Part shown: piece after piece, positions 36,107-44,664 of the stretch
Position numbering within the stretch: position 1 is the stretch's first letter
Layout of the letters: each line of letters begins with the position of its first letter
Assembly: GCF_000812965.1 (NCBI RefSeq)
Contig: NZ_JSYN01000027.1
Coordinates: 1 to 64,000 of the forward strand
Direction of reading: 5' to 3'
Source: Pedobacter kyungheensis
GTDB lineage: Bacteria; Bacteroidota; Bacteroidia; Sphingobacteriales; Sphingobacteriaceae
DNA length: 64,000 nt
The notes under the pieces: generated by a model
The model's database searches: none
What the model saw: only the letters and a program-made list of their open reading frames with translations
Told to the model about the DNA's origin: nothing
Made by a program: the position numbers and the translations under genes

Positions 36107-36277
36107 ATGGCAGTTACCAGATTAAAAAGAAAAGACAGAAGAAATAAAAATACAGCTCACCAAGAGGTAGCATTTTTAAAAAGAGCAACTAACATCGAGT
36201 TAGGAAGCCGTTCTGCACAACCTAAAAACGATCAATTAGCTAAAAACAATGCTGTTTTAGCTGCTTTGGCAAAATAG
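36107..36277 (+). CDS. Small basic conserved-looking protein, 56 aa
   Basis: Reads MAVTRLKRKDRR at the start and ends NNAVLAALAK. Strongly basic N-terminus (KRKDRRNK) and a helical C-terminal half suggest RNA or ribosome binding, but I cannot name a family. It lies 34 bp after the encoded CCA of tRNA-Cys with no visible promoter between, so it is probably cotranscribed with the tRNA, and it is followed by a strong terminator. Clean codon use and the terminator support a real gene despite its size. Confidence 0.75.
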   Translation: MAVTRLKRKDRRNKNTAHQEVAFLKRATNIELGSRSAQPKNDQLAKNNAVLAALAK

Positions 36278-36300
36278 TTTTTAGCAACAAAAAATTTTAA

Positions 36301-36333
36301 AGCATCCTTCTGATCAAAGGATGCTTTTTTTTT
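36301..36333 (+). terminator. Rho-independent terminator of the tRNA-Cys/small protein unit
   Basis: Stem AGCATCCTT (36301-36309) with AAGGATGCT (36317-36325), 7-nt loop, followed by a run of nine T residues. Confidence 0.92.
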
Positions 36334-36378
36334 GTGCCTTATTTTTTACATATTCAAATAAACCAATTTATTAAAAAC

Positions 36379-37248
36379 ATGAAAACTAAAAAACGCTTAT
36401 CAATCTTAATCATTATCCTACTCAATGCATTTTCTGCAAAATCTCAATTTTCGAAAGATAATGTAGAAACTAATCTCAATGCTTTCTCAACTGTTAATGG
36501 ACAATGGATTTCAGTTACCCCAACAAACAATACACTGGGTTCTTCATATTATCAAGGATTGAATTTTGGCTTCGACGCCAATAATTACACCAGTATTACT
36601 AACCCAATTTCAACAAACGAACTCTATTTTGGCAGATGGGATTATGCATGGAAAGGCTGGAATAGAATTTGGCATTCAGGAAACCTGAATAACACAGACA
36701 CCGACTTTAGCGCAAAAGCATTAAACTGCTCCAAACTACTTTTAAATATTCCGGGCAGTATGGATCAAATCAATGGACTAGACATTGATGTGTATTCTTT
36801 TGGCACCAGCGAAAACGCCTTAAGAAGTTCGTTTTTTAAAGTTAGAGACATTGGGGCTGGCAACTACATTCCTTTTATTATACGCGGTGACGGAAATGTA
36901 GGCATCAGTGTTGCCAATCCAACAGTAAAACTAGATGTAGGAGGTACTATACGAGCGCAGGAAGTAAAAGTATGTGTAAGTCAAGGATGCGATTTTGTTT
37001 TCAGCGAAGATTACAAATTAATGCCACTTGATGATCTTGAAAAATTTGTTACCACCAAACAGCATTTACCCGAAATTGCATCTGAAAAAGAAATGATCAA
37101 TAATGGATTAGAAATGAAAGAATTTCAACTAAAACTATTGCAAAAAACAGAAGAAATGACACTCTACATCATTAATCTTAATAAAAAGATTAATGAGCAA
37201 GATCAAAAAATAAAATCTTTGGAAGGAAGATTAAAACGCAAAAAATAA
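36379..37248 (+). CDS. Secreted structural protein with a C-terminal tail-fibre-like coiled coil
   Basis: 289 aa from the ATG at 36379, which gives a signal peptide ending AKSQ; an upstream non-ATG start at 36334 is unlikely. The C-terminal 110 residues carry the common Bacteroidota module NVGISVANPTVKLDVGG, IRAQEVKV, DYKLMPL, LEKFVTTKQHLPEI, then a coiled coil rich in Glu/Lys. This module resembles the chaperone-end regions of adhesin and tail-fibre-like proteins. Two cysteines (CVSQGC) replace the usual GWADFV region. Function unknown; probably a surface or extracellular trimer. Two near-identical terminators flank the gene. Confidence 0.72.
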   Translation: MKTKKRLSILIIILLNAFSAKSQFSKDNVETNLNAFSTVNGQWISVTPTNNTLGSSYYQGLNFGFDANNYTSITNPISTNELYFGRWDYAWKGWNRIWHSGNLNNTDTDFSAKALNCSKLLLNIPGSMDQINGLDIDVYSFGTSENALRSSFFKVRDIGAGNYIPFIIRGDGNVGISVANPTVKLDVGGTIRAQEVKVCVSQGCDFVFSEDYKLMPLDDLEKFVTTKQHLPEIASEKEMINNGLEMKEFQLKLLQKTEEMTLYIINLNKKINEQDQKIKSLEGRLKRKK

Positions 37249-37269
37249 CTTAACATCATTAATATAACT

Positions 37270-37301
37270 AGCATCTTTTGTAATGAAAGATGCTTTTTTT
37301 T
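37270..37301 (+). terminator. Rho-independent terminator after the tail-fibre-like gene
   Basis: Stem AGCATCTTT (37270-37278) with AAAGATGCT (37286-37294), 7-nt loop, then eight T residues. Nearly the same stem as the terminator at 36301. Confidence 0.9.
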
Positions 37302-37365
37302 CATAAATTTTATTTTAAGATTATACCATTCATTACACTGATCCGATATCATAAATAAAATTGTC

Positions 37366-37470
37366 ATCCTGAGCCTGTCGAAGGCCCCACCAAAAATCTA
37401 TCAAACCTCCCCCAGCCGTCACTTTGATCCGATAGCTATCGCATTTGTTTCATTGACTCTTATTCGAACA
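37366..37470. repeat. Degenerate palindromic-element remnant
   Basis: Contains a one-sided TGTCATCCTGAGCCTGTC start and, at 37428-37443, TCCGATAGCTATCGCA, a copy with one mismatch of the TCCGATAGCTATCGGA palindrome found at 19441 and 22758. No intact inverted terminus on the right. Nothing else is seen between 37302 and 37536. Confidence 0.45.
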
Positions 37471-37536
37471 TCCATTATAGAGATGCTGTAATAATTAAAA
37501 AATCTTAACTTTATAAACTCACCATTTTTACAGCAC

Positions 37537-38202
37537 ATGAACAGCAACGAAGTATTAAAGCAGCTCGAATCTCTTGCCGACGAGAAAGTACGTAAACAGC
37601 ACATCAAAAACGGCGCCCGCGAGGATCTTTACGGTGTAAAAATGGGTGATATCAGAACCCTCGCCAAAAAGATTAAAACCAACCATGCGCTGGCGCTCGA
37701 ACTTTGGGAAACCGGTAACATCGATGCACGCATGCTGGCCATTTTAATCCTCAAACCCAAGGAGCTTTCTCCAGCTGAAATAGAGAAAATGGTGGCATCG
37801 GAACAGTTTGCCTGGGCTGCCGACTGGTTTTATAATTACGTAGTTAAAGAATACCCTGAAAAGGAACAATTTCGCGAAAAATGGATGAACTCCGGAGATA
37901 AAATGCTGGCCCGCGCAGGCTGGAGCTTAACCAGCGGGCGTATTGCCAGGGCACCAGAAGGATTAGATATCCCTGCCCTTTTGAACCGTATTGAAAACGA
38001 AATGACCAACGAGGCACCAGAAACCAAGTGGACCATGAACACTGCTTTAGCTCACATTGGCATCAACCATCCTGCCTATCGCGAACGCGCTTTAGCCATA
38101 GGCGAAAAATTGGGCATTTACCGCGATTACCCGGTTTCTAAAGGATGTACTTCTCCATTTGCCCCGATATGGATTAATGAAATGGTGAGCAGACAGAAAT
38201 AA
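37537..38202 (+). CDS. AlkD-like DNA alkylation repair protein
   Basis: 221 aa, built of HEAT-like helical repeats (for example VKMGDIRTLAKKIK and NIDARMLAILIL). Matches the DNA alkylation repair (AlkD/AlkC-like) family, which removes bulky or positively charged alkylated purines without base flipping. The WAADWFYN segment and DKMLARAGWSL are in the region that contacts DNA in the family. Standalone gene. Enzyme activity in this divergent group is inferred, not visible. Confidence 0.8.
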   Translation: MNSNEVLKQLESLADEKVRKQHIKNGAREDLYGVKMGDIRTLAKKIKTNHALALELWETGNIDARMLAILILKPKELSPAEIEKMVASEQFAWAADWFYNYVVKEYPEKEQFREKWMNSGDKMLARAGWSLTSGRIARAPEGLDIPALLNRIENEMTNEAPETKWTMNTALAHIGINHPAYRERALAIGEKLGIYRDYPVSKGCTSPFAPIWINEMVSRQK

Positions 38203-38245
38203 TATTGCTCCACAACCCGGTAAAGCACAACCAATAGCATAAGGT

Positions 38246-38725
38246 ATGAGTAAAGAACAAACAAAAGACCTGCTAATATTTTTAAAGCCCTTTGGCGAAG
38301 AAATTACGAGCCTGGTGATGTGGCTGCGCGATTTTGTCTGGCAACTTTACCCACAAACCAATGAGCTGATATACGACAATTATAATGCCCTTGCTTTCGG
38401 TTGGTCGCCAACAGATAAGGTTGGACATACTTTTTGTTCAATAGCCGTTGGACGAACAAGCAAAAATGTTCATTTCGGTTTTTACTGGGGTAGCGAGCTT
38501 ACAGATACCAACAACATACTTTTAGGAAAAGGAAATCAATACCGTTATATTTTGGTAACGGGTAAAGAAAATTTCCCTCAAACTTTTATCCAAGACCTGA
38601 TGAAAGAAGCTTACCTCAATGCAGAAGCAAAAGTTAAGGATAAAAAACTGATTAAACGCGGGCTAACCATAGTAAAATCAATTTCAGACAAAAAACGTGA
38701 GATAAAAACTAAAACGAAAAAATAA
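38246..38725 (+). CDS. DUF1801 (YdhG-like) protein
   Basis: 159 aa, cytoplasmic. Features of the DUF1801/YdhG fold are visible: LRDFVWQLYPQTNELIYDNYNALAF, then GFYWGSEL and LLGKGNQYRYI. The C-terminus is a lysine-rich tail (KKREIKTKTKK). Members include frataxin-like YdhG of Bacillus, but function in Bacteroidota is not known. It lies 43 bp after the AlkD-like gene and may be cotranscribed. Confidence 0.75.
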   Translation: MSKEQTKDLLIFLKPFGEEITSLVMWLRDFVWQLYPQTNELIYDNYNALAFGWSPTDKVGHTFCSIAVGRTSKNVHFGFYWGSELTDTNNILLGKGNQYRYILVTGKENFPQTFIQDLMKEAYLNAEAKVKDKKLIKRGLTIVKSISDKKREIKTKTKK

Positions 38726-38767
38726 ACTACCAGCCAGGAACTGAGCGTATAACCTTACACTAGAAAA

Positions 38768-39814
38768 CTAGCTTAACGCTTTAACGTTTACCAGTGCTTT
38801 GCAGATGTTTTTAATCAAGCCTGGACCTTCGTAGATAAAACCGGTATACAATTGAACCAGGCTGGCACCTGCATCAAGCTTCTCTTGCGCATCTTTAGCA
38901 GAATGAATACCTCCTACTCCAATAATCGGGAAAGCTTTATTCGATTTTTCTGAAAGATAGCGGATTACCTCGGTTGAGCGCACTTTAACAGGTTTACCAC
39001 TTAAACCGCCAGTTTCATCAGTCAATACTTTCTCAGTAGCCAGATTTTCGCGGCTAATGGTCGTGTTGGTGGCAATAATACCTGCAATTTTGGTCTCAGC
39101 TACAATCTCGATAATATCATCTAATTGCGCATCGGATAAATCGGGTGCAATTTTAAGTAGTATCGGCCGGGAAATATTGTTTTTCAGGTTGCGCTGTTGT
39201 AAGGTATTGAGGATATTCTTTAAAGGTTCTTTTTCCTGCAACTCACGCAGACCCGGTGTATTTGGCGAACTTACATTTACCACAAAATAATCTACCACAT
39301 CAAAAAGCCTGTCGAAACACTTAATGTAATCGCTTACGGCATCCTCATTAGGTGTAGCTTTGTTTTTACCAATGTTACCGCCTACAACAATATCGGGATG
39401 CTTATCTTTTAGCAGGCGTAAACGCTCAGCCATTACATCCACTCCTTTGTTATTAAAGCCCATACGGTTAATCAAAGCCTCATCATTTGGCAAACGAAAC
39501 ATCCGTGGCTTATCATTTCCGGGTTGTGGCATTGGGGTAACCGTACCTACCTCGATAAAACCAAAGCCCAGATTACTTAAGGGCTCTACATATTCGCCAT
39601 TTTTATCAAATCCGGCAGCAAGACCAACAGGATTTCGGAATTTAATCCCAAAAACTTCTTTTTCAAGACCTTTAACATTAAAATCAAAGCTGCTGCGAAT
39701 GATGGTTTTACCCAAAGGAAACTTATCGTTAAACCATTTTAACCGCTTTACTACAAAATAATGTACATTTTCGGGGTCAAACTTGAAGAATATTGGTTTA
39801 ATTAAGCGATACAT
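38768..39814 (-). CDS. pyrD: Dihydroorotate dehydrogenase, class 2 (quinone)
   Basis: 348 aa. Catalyses dihydroorotate to orotate with quinone as electron acceptor, at the inner membrane (pyrimidine synthesis). The N-terminal helix pair for membrane and quinone contact (MYRLIKPIFFKFDPE) and NVSSPNTPGLRELQ, with serine as the class-2 catalytic base, are present. Further motifs are NPVGLAAGFDKNGE and the FMN phosphate site GVGGI. Length and layout are normal. Monocistronic by context. Confidence 0.96.
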   Translation of the reverse strand: MYRLIKPIFFKFDPENVHYFVVKRLKWFNDKFPLGKTIIRSSFDFNVKGLEKEVFGIKFRNPVGLAAGFDKNGEYVEPLSNLGFGFIEVGTVTPMPQPGNDKPRMFRLPNDEALINRMGFNNKGVDVMAERLRLLKDKHPDIVVGGNIGKNKATPNEDAVSDYIKCFDRLFDVVDYFVVNVSSPNTPGLRELQEKEPLKNILNTLQQRNLKNNISRPILLKIAPDLSDAQLDDIIEIVAETKIAGIIATNTTISRENLATEKVLTDETGGLSGKPVKVRSTEVIRYLSEKSNKAFPIIGVGGIHSAKDAQEKLDAGASLVQLYTGFIYEGPGLIKNICKALVNVKALS

Positions 39815-39889
39815 GCCACGAAGATAAGTAAAATATAAAAAAAATGGAAAAGGTCGATTCCTATCTTCAAAACCCTGGCATTACCTTCA

Positions 39890-39975
39890 CTGTAGGTTGA
39901 TAGCTCATAGTTGATAGCTGAATAGCCAAATCACTCGGCAGTCAAACTATGAACCATAAACTATCAACCTATTGT
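39890..39975. repeat. Word-repeat intergenic sequence (TCATAGTTGATAG type)
   Basis: Short words such as GTTGATAGC, TCATAG and ACTATCAACCT recur in direct and inverted order. The same vocabulary appears at 40715-40960. No coding potential. It lies between pyrD and the NAD(P)-binding gene. Confidence 0.5.
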
Positions 39976-39991
39976 TAATAAAACAGCTCCC

Positions 39992-40642
39992 CTAGTATGC
40001 CGCGGTAAACTGCTCCTGGTGATGCGCATTATTTTCGAGCTCATCAACAATTACAATGGCCAGATCTTCTACCGAAAGAATAGAGCGGCCAGCTTCATTA
40101 AACACCGGACTTGTTTTGCCTAAACGATATTTACCAGTACGACCAGTGGTGATGCCCTGGTGCATCTCTATAGCCGGGCTAAAAAACAACCAATCCAGTT
40201 CAGTTTCTTTTTTCAGTGTGTTGAAATAATCGCGCACTGCAGTTGCACCCGGCTTATATTCGGCAGGGAAATTTGGTCCATCTACAATTTGGTGCCCATC
40301 AATTTGCAAGGTACCTGCCCCGCCGATAAAGATGTAACGTTTAACACCCGATGCTTTAACCGCAGCCTGAATGGCCTCAGCACCTTTAACGGTATCGTTG
40401 TATAAGTTTGGGTTTGTCCAGCCGGCGTTAAAAGCACTTACCACAGCATCAGCACCGCTTAAAGCGGCAGTCAATTTTTCGGTATCCAGTACATCTGCAG
40501 CTACCTTCGTTACTTTTTCATCCGAACTTTCAATTTTGTCAGTATCACGCACAATGGCGATTACTTCATTTCCGCGGTTTACCAATTCATTTAGAATGGC
40601 TTTGCCTACAAATCCTGAGGCTCCTATTAATGCTATTTTCAT
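39992..40642 (-). CDS. NAD(P)-binding protein of the atypical SDR (YwnB-like) type
   Basis: 216 aa, Rossmann fold. The dinucleotide motif is GASGFVG at residues 8-14. FIGGAGTL and FFSPAIEM lie further on, as in NAD(P)H-binding proteins related to YwnB and NmrA-like reductases. No classical YxxxK site. A nearby Rrf2 gene is the same kind of neighbour as in the Bacillus ywnA/ywnB pair. The start is about 325 bp downstream of a palindrome that matches the Rrf2 operator. Substrate unknown. Confidence 0.82.
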   Translation of the reverse strand: MKIALIGASGFVGKAILNELVNRGNEVIAIVRDTDKIESSDEKVTKVAADVLDTEKLTAALSGADAVVSAFNAGWTNPNLYNDTVKGAEAIQAAVKASGVKRYIFIGGAGTLQIDGHQIVDGPNFPAEYKPGATAVRDYFNTLKKETELDWLFFSPAIEMHQGITTGRTGKYRLGKTSPVFNEAGRSILSVEDLAIVIVDELENNAHHQEQFTAAY

Positions 40643-40714
40643 ATTATTAAGTGATTATACAGATTTGGGGGATTACATTGATTTTAAGCTCCCTCACTGC
40701 TTATTGTTTTATTT

Positions 40715-40960
40715 TTTGTTCATTAGTCATTGGTTCATTGGTCATTGGTTCATAGTCAATAGTTCATAGTTGATAGCATGGTCCAACTGAAAATTGCCAA
40801 CCGAGAACTCCTTATTCGTTCATTGGTCATTGGTTCATTTGTCAATATCACAATCCAACTGAAAACTACTAATTGCCAACTGAAAACTGTTCATTGGTCA
40901 ATAGTTCATAGTTAATAGCATGATCCAACTGAAAATTGCCAACTGCAAACCGTTTCCTCT
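40715..40960. repeat. Word-repeat sequence with ATTGGTTCATTGGTC units
   Basis: Repeats of TCATTGGTCATTGGTTCAT, GTCAATAGTTCATAGTTGATAG and CCAACTGAAAATTGCCAAC occur several times in imperfect direct order. The same words recur at 57540-57630 and in part at 58320-58420. It is non-coding and separates the operator at 40968 from the NAD(P)-binding gene. Confidence 0.65.
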
Positions 40961-40967
40961 TACAAAA

Positions 40968-40988
40968 TTGTAACATTTTTTATTACAG
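40968..40988. promoter_or_regulatory. Rrf2-type operator, site 2
   Basis: TTGTAA (40968-40973), 9-nt spacer, TTACAG (40983-40988): same arms and spacer length as the site in front of the Rrf2 gene at 41417. Positioned after the Rrf2 stop and upstream of the NAD(P)-binding gene. Confidence 0.55.
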
Positions 40989-41004
40989 TTTAAATCAAAT
41001 TTTT

Positions 41005-41415
41005 TTAATCAAAACCCAGACTAAAATCTTTCAAAGTTTTTAAAGAGAGATCTTTAATCAGAGCATTTTCGGCATCGTTATACAATTTATTCAACTGCTG
41101 GGTAATTTGTTTTCCTACCGGACAATCGGGATTAGGTTCGTTTTTGCTTTCGCCCAGCAAACCTTTCTGTTTAACGGCTTTATACACCTCGCCCAGATTG
41201 ATATCAGCTGGCCTTTTCGCTAAAGTAGAGCCACCGCCCTTCCCTTCTTTGCTTTGTACAAAACCATGTTTATGCAAATTAGCCAGCTCTTTCCGTACTA
41301 AAACAGGGTTACAATTAATGCTTCCGGCAATATATTCCGAATTCAATAGCTGCCCGTTCACTTTATCGAGGAGTGTTAAAATGTGTAACGATATAGAAAA
41401 ATGACTGCTATTCAT
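41005..41415 (-). CDS. Rrf2-family transcriptional regulator (YwnA-like)
   Basis: 136 aa from the ATG at 41415; an in-frame extension to 41442 runs through the operator and is rejected. Winged helix: FSISLHILTLLD, then recognition helix NPVLVRKELANLHKHG and wing EGKGGGSTLAK. No three-cysteine Fe-S cluster; only Cys35 (INCNPV) and a Cys in NPDCPVG are present, so a thiol switch or a non-redox signal is more likely than Fe-S sensing. Autoregulation is suggested by the promoter and palindrome directly upstream. Probable target: the downstream NAD(P)-binding gene. Confidence 0.9.
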   Translation of the reverse strand: MNSSHFSISLHILTLLDKVNGQLLNSEYIAGSINCNPVLVRKELANLHKHGFVQSKEGKGGGSTLAKRPADINLGEVYKAVKQKGLLGESKNEPNPDCPVGKQITQQLNKLYNDAENALIKDLSLKTLKDFSLGFD

Positions 41416-41416
41416 A

Positions 41417-41437
41417 CTGTAACTTTTATTATTACAG
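41417..41437 (-). promoter_or_regulatory. Rrf2-type operator, site 1
   Basis: Perfect palindrome CTGTAA-N9-TTACAG, lying between the -7 box and the start codon of the Rrf2 gene, where a bound repressor would block transcription. Confidence 0.65.
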
Positions 41438-41439
41438 AA

Positions 41440-41469
41440 CAAAGGTATTAAAAAATTCAGTAAAACAAA
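41440..41469 (-). promoter_or_regulatory. Promoter of the Rrf2 gene
   Basis: On the minus strand: -33 TTTG (41469-41466), 18 nt, -7 TACCTTTG (41447-41440). The operator begins 2 nt beyond the -7 box. Confidence 0.65.
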
Positions 41470-41481
41470 AAATGTTAAATC

Positions 41482-41513
41482 TTTATTCCTAATTCATCTA
41501 AAGCGTATCTTTG
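41482..41513 (+). promoter_or_regulatory. Candidate promoter of the AsmA-like gene
   Basis: TTTA (41482-41485), 20 nt, TATCTTTG (41506-41513). The -7 box is exact and the -33 box has one mismatch. The TTG start codon is at 41542. Confidence 0.5.
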
Positions 41514-41541
41514 CAACCGAAACTCGCTTTATATTAATATC

Positions 41542-44500
41542 TTGAAAAAGTTCTTAAAAATCACGGCCATAACCCTTGCGGCACTACTGGCACTTTTATT
41601 TATTATCCCTTATTTAATCCCACAAACCGTTAACAAAGAGATTACCCAAATCATTAATAAAAACATAAAAGGCGAAGTAAAGTTTCAAAGTACCAATATT
41701 TCTTTTTTCAACCACTTCCCTTCTTTAACATTAAACCTGAACGAATTTTTACTGAAAGGATCGGCTCCTTTTCAACAGGATACGTTGATTTATACTAAAA
41801 AACTGGCACTGGGTATCAACCTGCTTTCGATATTCTCCAAACAGGTTAAAATTGATGAGTTTTACCTCGATGATGCACGCATAAATATCCTTACCGACGA
41901 AAAAGGTCATGCGAACTACAATGTGTATGAAAGCAAAAAAGAAAGTACTGCTCCTAAAGCACAAAGTGCAACAGCCATAAAAATTGAGGGTATCTTTATC
42001 AATAACAGCAACCTGACTTATAACGATAAGTCTATTCCGATGATTATCCGCACACAAGGGCTTAATTATACCGGAAAAGGCGATTTAAGCAATGCCATTT
42101 TCGATTTGAAGAGCAATCTCTCAATCGATCAAATGGATGTTTACTATGCCAATACACCTTATCTGCTCAAGAAAAAAATAAATGCGAAACTCATTACCAA
42201 GGTAAACACCAACTCGCTGAACCTGATTTTCGACGAGAATAACCTGATGATTAACTCGCTGCCCATCCGCTTTGTGGGGCATTTTTCTTTCCTTAAAGAT
42301 GGTTACGATATCGACTTCAGAACCAATGCAAAGGAAACCGATTTACAAAATATTTTCACTGCCTTACCCGCTGAAATTGCTGATAGGTTAGAAAAAACCA
42401 AAATTAAAGGTTATGCCGAAATCAATGCCTCGCTTATTGGAAAATACCTGGCAGCCACACACACCATGCCTACGCTTGCTTTTAACATGAAAGTGCGCGA
42501 TGGTAACATCTCAAACCCCAATGCTCCCGAGCCAATCAGCAACCTGTTTTTAAATCTCAAAACCAAGCTGCCTGGTCTTAATCCCGATAGTTTGCTGATT
42601 GATATGGATAGCCTTTATTTTAACGTAGGTAAAGATTATGTAGCTTCGGTTACCAAACTTAAAGGTTTATCGGCACCCGAAATTTATACCGATACCCGCT
42701 CCAATATCGATTTGGCCAAATGGGCCAAGGTGGTGAATATGGATGACCTGCAGCTCAAAGGTCGTTTAAATATCAACCTCAAAGCCGATGGCAAATACAC
42801 CAAAAAGGTACAACGTTCAGGCATCAGGCAGGTAGACACCGTTATTGCTACCGTGCCTAAATTTTCGCTAAAAGCGAGCATGACGGGTGGTTACTTCAAA
42901 TACCCTTCATTACCCGCGGCTATTGATAAGGTTAACTTCAATATAAATGGTTCTAATACCGATGGTGATTATAAAAACACCAAACTGGCAATCGAAAATA
43001 TCGATATCCAGGCGCTGAATAACTATATCAGGGGCTTTGCCAAACTGCAAACTGCAGAAAATATGCCCGTAGATATCCAGCTGAAATCGCTGATTAACTT
43101 TGCCGATATCAAGAACATTTATCCCCTTAAAGGTTACGAACTAAGCGGCATCATGAACATCGATCTACAAAGTAAGGGGCCTTACAATAAAATCAAAAAG
43201 CTTTTCCCGGTTACCACCGCCAGTATTAAACTCAATAACGGCCGCATTAAAACCCCAAATTTCGATCAGCCTTTAGAACAGATTGAAATCGATGCCGACC
43301 TGATTAACACCGACGGAACCTTAAAAAACTCCAAACTGAACATTAAGCCGATTGCTTTTCAAATGGCAGGTCAGCCTTTTACACTAAAGGCCGACGTGCA
43401 TAATTTTGAGAACATTGCCTACAACGTTTCATCAAAAGGCACGGTTGATATCGGTAAAATGTACAAGCTTTTTGCCGTTAAAGGTTACCAGGTTAATGGG
43501 GTTATCTTCGCTAATGTTTCCTTTAAAGGTTTACAGGCTGATGCCATGGCCGGCAGGTATAGCAAACTGCAAAACAGCGGTTCCCTGAGTATTAAAGATT
43601 TGAATATCCAATCTGATTTATTCCCTAAAAGCTTTTTAATCAAAAACGGTGTATTTTCTTTCCGCCAGGACAAGATGAATTTTGATGAATTTAATGCCAC
43701 TTATGGTCAGTCTGATTTTAAACTCAACGGCAGCCTGAATAACGTAATCAACTATGTTTTAAATGATAAAGCCAAACTCGAGGGTAATTTTAAGCTGAGC
43801 AGTAAGCAAATTTTGGCTGATGAATTTATGGTGTATTCAGATGGCGCCACTAACAGTTCAACGGCTTCAAATGGTGTAATTTTAATTCCCGATAACCTGA
43901 ACGTTACTTTTTCGGCCAATGCCAATGAGGTAAAATACAATGGGCTGAACATCAAAAATGCAAAGGGAACCATGCATATTAATAATGGTGCGCTAAGCTT
44001 ACAACAAACCGGCTTTAACATTGCCGGCGCACAGGTAGGTATGGATGCTTCATACAAAAGTACAAGCCCGAAAAGTGGTTTATTTGATTTTCATTTAACC
44101 GCAAAAGAATTTGATATTGCCCGGGCTTACAAGGAAATTAAACTGTTTAGAGAAATGGCCAGCTCAGCATCAAAAGTTAAAGGTATTGTAGGGTTAGATT
44201 ACCAACTCTCTGGTAAGCTTAACGACCAGATGTTCCCCGTATTTCCATCATTAAAAGGTGGCGGTATACTGAGCCTTAAAAAAGTAAGTTTAATGGGCTT
44301 CAAAATGATGAACGCGGTAAGTAAAGCCACCAAGAGAGACAGCTTAACCAATCCCGATTTATCAGATGTACAGGTAAAATCGACCATCAAAAACAATATC
44401 ATTACCATCGAACAAACCAAAATGAAAGTAGCAGGTTTCAGGCCACGTTTCGAAGGTCAGGTGAGTTTTGATGGGCGTTTAAATTTAAGCGGTCGTTTGG

Positions 44501-44622
44501 GCCTTCCTCCTTTTGGTTTATTTGGGATCCCACTAAGCATTACCGGCACACAAGAAAAACCAGTTGTTAAGCTCAAAAGGAATAAGGAAGGAAAACTGGA
44601 AGAAACTCCTGAAGGAAAATAA
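41542..44622 (+). CDS. AsmA/TamB-superfamily envelope protein
   Basis: 1026 aa. One N-terminal membrane helix (about residues 6-28) is followed by a very long, repetitive beta-rich body, as in AsmA-like bridge proteins that carry phospholipids between membranes. The N-terminal AsmA domain has INKNIKGEVKFQSTNISFFNHFPSLTL (conserved region, residues 36-62). The C-terminal AsmA-like part includes GIVGLDYQLSGKL and FEGQVSFDGRLNLSGRLGLP. The start is TTG at 41542 because no upstream ATG keeps the membrane helix in frame. It may functionally complement TamL (32.8-35.2 kb), but is not adjacent to it. Confidence 0.83.
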   Translation: MKKFLKITAITLAALLALLFIIPYLIPQTVNKEITQIINKNIKGEVKFQSTNISFFNHFPSLTLNLNEFLLKGSAPFQQDTLIYTKKLALGINLLSIFSKQVKIDEFYLDDARINILTDEKGHANYNVYESKKESTAPKAQSATAIKIEGIFINNSNLTYNDKSIPMIIRTQGLNYTGKGDLSNAIFDLKSNLSIDQMDVYYANTPYLLKKKINAKLITKVNTNSLNLIFDENNLMINSLPIRFVGHFSFLKDGYDIDFRTNAKETDLQNIFTALPAEIADRLEKTKIKGYAEINASLIGKYLAATHTMPTLAFNMKVRDGNISNPNAPEPISNLFLNLKTKLPGLNPDSLLIDMDSLYFNVGKDYVASVTKLKGLSAPEIYTDTRSNIDLAKWAKVVNMDDLQLKGRLNINLKADGKYTKKVQRSGIRQVDTVIATVPKFSLKASMTGGYFKYPSLPAAIDKVNFNINGSNTDGDYKNTKLAIENIDIQALNNYIRGFAKLQTAENMPVDIQLKSLINFADIKNIYPLKGYELSGIMNIDLQSKGPYNKIKKLFPVTTASIKLNNGRIKTPNFDQPLEQIEIDADLINTDGTLKNSKLNIKPIAFQMAGQPFTLKADVHNFENIAYNVSSKGTVDIGKMYKLFAVKGYQVNGVIFANVSFKGLQADAMAGRYSKLQNSGSLSIKDLNIQSDLFPKSFLIKNGVFSFRQDKMNFDEFNATYGQSDFKLNGSLNNVINYVLNDKAKLEGNFKLSSKQILADEFMVYSDGATNSSTASNGVILIPDNLNVTFSANANEVKYNGLNIKNAKGTMHINNGALSLQQTGFNIAGAQVGMDASYKSTSPKSGLFDFHLTAKEFDIARAYKEIKLFREMASSASKVKGIVGLDYQLSGKLNDQMFPVFPSLKGGGILSLKKVSLMGFKMMNAVSKATKRDSLTNPDLSDVQVKSTIKNNIITIEQTKMKVAGFRPRFEGQVSFDGRLNLSGRLGLPPFGLFGIPLSITGTQEKPVVKLKRNKEGKLEETPEGK

Positions 44623-44626
44623 ACTG

Positions 44627-44660
44627 ATCCTTGCTGCCAGCTAAAGCCAGCAGCAAGGAT
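44627..44660. terminator. Bidirectional hairpin between convergent genes
   Basis: ATCCTTGCTG (44627-44636) pairs with CAGCAAGGAT (44651-44660) around a 14-nt loop that contains a second small inverted repeat. It sits between the stops at 44622 (plus) and 44665 (minus). Confidence 0.65.
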
Positions 44661-44664
44661 TAAA

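Noticed and set aside
39360..39761. 133-aa frame opposite pyrD
   Set aside because: Shadow of a clear housekeeping gene.
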